6,011 nucleotides of DNA from assembly GCA_904501795.1 (NCBI GenBank), contig CAJGCK010000059.1, forward strand, positions 1-6,011, given 5' to 3'. Origin of the DNA: an uncultured Clostridia bacterium (GTDB lineage Bacteria > Bacillota > Clostridia > Christensenellales > Borkfalkiaceae). The notes beneath the pieces are model-generated. The model had not been told where the DNA came from, did not search any database, and saw only the letters and a program-made list of their open reading frames with translations. The first letter of the stretch is position 1. Every line of letters starts with the position of its first letter. Of the stretch, positions 5,119 through 6,011 are shown piece after piece. A program made the position numbers and the translations under genes.

Positions 5119-5480
5119 TCATCAGACACTTTTACCCAATAACGAATTTCACTATCTCTGCTCTTTTCTTTATCATATCTATATTTCCCTTCAAAAATAA
5201 AATATCCGTCATGTTTTGAAAAAACAATTCTTTCAACATTGTGTCTAACATCAGACCTTAAACCAGTTAAATCAACAGGACGCATGTTTTCTTCTACAAT
5301 AACATCCCCTCTCTTATAATTTCTCCAATCATTTCTTTTTTTATTGTCAATATGAATCATCCAAATTCGTTTGTCTTCCAAATCATATACAGACTTCATC
5401 CATGCGCCATAATTTTTCCCCAACAACTCATTTAATAATTCTGCGTTTGTTCTTACCCGAATAACTTCTCCACTTTTCAT
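5112..5480 (-). CDS. Small uncharacterised protein, second gene of the right-hand operon
   Basis: A 122-residue soluble, basic and aromatic-rich protein. The start chosen is ATG at 5480, because AAGGAG (5488-5493) lies seven bases upstream. The frame stays open to a TTG at 5522, which would overlap the upstream gene by 23 bases and has no comparable ribosome site. Visible features are GAWMKSVYDLEDKRIWMIHI (25-44, alternating strand pattern), DWRNYKRGDVIVEEN (51-65), and a C-terminal half with HDGYFIFEGKYRYD (90-103) and RYWVKVSDEF (113-122). This end pattern, F-x-G-x-Y then K-V/I-S-D-E-F, recalls a module I associate with HNH or McrBC-like restriction proteins, but that is memory and unverified. 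It starts 19 bases after the upstream stop, so co-transcription is very likely. It is visibly AT-richer than the ABC gene. No function can be assigned. Confidence 0.78.
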   Translation of the reverse strand: MKSGEVIRVRTNAELLNELLGKNYGAWMKSVYDLEDKRIWMIHIDNKKRNDWRNYKRGDVIVEENMRPVDLTGLRSDVRHNVERIVFSKHDGYFIFEGKYRYDKEKSRDSEIRYWVKVSDEF

Positions 5481-5487
5481 AAATTTT

Positions 5488-5493
5488 CTCCTT
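5488..5493 (-). promoter_or_regulatory. Ribosome binding site that fixes the start of the 122-residue protein
   Basis: AAGGAG on the minus strand, seven bases from the ATG at 5478-5480 and just downstream of the previous gene's TAA at 5500-5502. This favours the shorter protein over a TTG start at 5522. Confidence 0.75.
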
Positions 5494-5499
5494 GATTTT

Positions 5500-5985
5500 T
5501 TATTCTCTTGCGATTTGTTCAATTTTGTATCCCAATTGCTCTGCTCTTTTAATAAAATTAGATATATTCAAAATCCCCCATTGTGAGCAAACTAGCATAT
5601 TTCCATCAACCAATCGTAAAATTTCATCTTCTTTTTCAAAAAACCTAACCTGATAATCCTTTCGCTGTTTTGCAATATATTCGTATTCTACAACACCGAT
5701 TGAACCCTGCAACGACTTATCAAAATCCGTTTTTAACTCATTGCACGTTATGTTTTGATTTTTTGAAACGTAATCTTTAAGCACCGCTAAAACAAGTTTA
5801 TTTTTTAGATATACATTACCGTTAAACATATATCTCGTTTTATCTCGTTGTACGGTACGCTCTTCAACAAACGTTTCTTTTGAAATCACTTCACTTGAAA
5901 TTTTTTCCTTTTTTAAAAGCTCTACTTCTTTTTCAAGTTTTACAATGCGATTAAGCATATCTAAAATTAATTCGTTATACTCCAT
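5500..5985 (-). CDS. Coiled-coil protein with a conserved SLQGS/QWG domain of unknown function
   Basis: 161 residues, soluble. Residues 5-30 (ELILDMLNRIVKLEKEVELL and on) form a likely coiled coil for oligomerisation; 31-50 is a polar linker. Residues 51-157 form a compact domain: RYMFNGNVYLKNKLVLAVLKDY (51-72), NITCNEL (78-84), SLQGSIGVV (91-99), RFFEKEDEI (114-122), LVDGNMLVCSQWG (125-137) and NISNFIKRAEQLGYKIE (140-156). I recall this pattern (RY.FNG..Y.K..LVLAV...Y, SLQGS.GVV, RFF....I.L.DG, QWG..NI..FI..A..LGY) as a widespread domain with no established function, often near restriction or other defence genes. The start ATG has a near-perfect AAAGGAGG five bases upstream. It is the first gene of an operon with the 122-residue protein. 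Confidence 0.82.
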   Translation of the reverse strand: MEYNELILDMLNRIVKLEKEVELLKKEKISSEVISKETFVEERTVQRDKTRYMFNGNVYLKNKLVLAVLKDYVSKNQNITCNELKTDFDKSLQGSIGVVEYEYIAKQRKDYQVRFFEKEDEILRLVDGNMLVCSQWGILNISNFIKRAEQLGYKIEQIARE

Positions 5986-6003
5986 TTCAACCTCCTTTCC
6001 TAT

Positions 6004-6009
6004 ATTATA
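6004..6009 (-). promoter_or_regulatory. -10 box of the right-hand operon
   Basis: TATAAT on the minus strand, 18 bases before the start codon of the coiled-coil gene, predicting a leader of about a dozen bases that begins next to the ribosome site. The -35 region lies outside the window. Confidence 0.5.
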
Positions 6010-6011
6010 CA

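Noticed and set aside
5481..5522. N-terminal extension of the small operon protein from a TTG at 5522
   Set aside because: It would add 14 residues of low complexity, overlaps the upstream gene by 23 bases and lacks a ribosome site, whereas ATG at 5480 has AAGGAG at ideal distance.

Overview
The window reads as chromosomal DNA of a low-GC, Gram-positive-type anaerobe, most likely an uncultured member of the Clostridia/Bacillota. The reasons are strong GGAGG-type ribosome sites in front of almost every gene, consensus sigma-A promoters with very AT-rich intergenic DNA, a MacB-like ABC exporter with the ATPase and permease fused in one long chain, and Rho-independent terminators. The lineage call is an inference; no rRNA or marker gene is present.

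Layout from left to right. Positions 1-308 hold no gene. They hold a dense string of short perfect inverted repeats, several separated by a near-constant 7-base linker (ATATAAC, ATATCAC, ATAAAAC). On the minus strand, 309-3140 encodes a 943-residue ABC transporter with its own promoter. Next, also on the minus strand, 3277-4131 encodes a 284-residue sugar phosphate isomerase/epimerase-type TIM barrel, with its own promoter and a perfect 14-bp terminator stem separating it from the ABC gene. These two genes look like ordinary single-gene transcription units.

From about 4250 rightward the DNA looks accessory. A divergent pair follows: a small helical protein on the minus strand (4311-4550), whose apparent start codon is ACG rather than ATG, and a 67-residue XRE-type DNA-binding protein on the plus strand (4644-4847). 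The 93-bp spacer between them carries two copies of the same 19-bp palindrome (GTTCATA-n3-TATGAAC type). One copy exactly fills the 17-bp spacer of a consensus promoter for the small gene; the other covers a TATAAT box in front of the XRE gene. This is a compact, self-contained regulatory switch. The pair is flanked by two similar hairpins of identical 17-5-17 geometry; a third member of the family lies at 183-221.

The right end (5112-5985, minus strand) is a two-gene operon. The upstream gene has an N-terminal coiled coil followed by a domain with the signature SLQGSxGVV...RFF...QWG..NI..FI..A..LGY, which I recall as a domain of unknown function often seen near restriction/defence genes. The downstream gene is a small protein ending in an F-x-G-x-Y...KVSDEF module. 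Its likely start is an ATG at 5480 with a strong ribosome site, not the longer TTG-started frame. The operon ends at a perfect 16-bp bidirectional terminator (5014-5050), preceded by an imperfect 19-bp direct repeat that overlaps the gene's stop codon.
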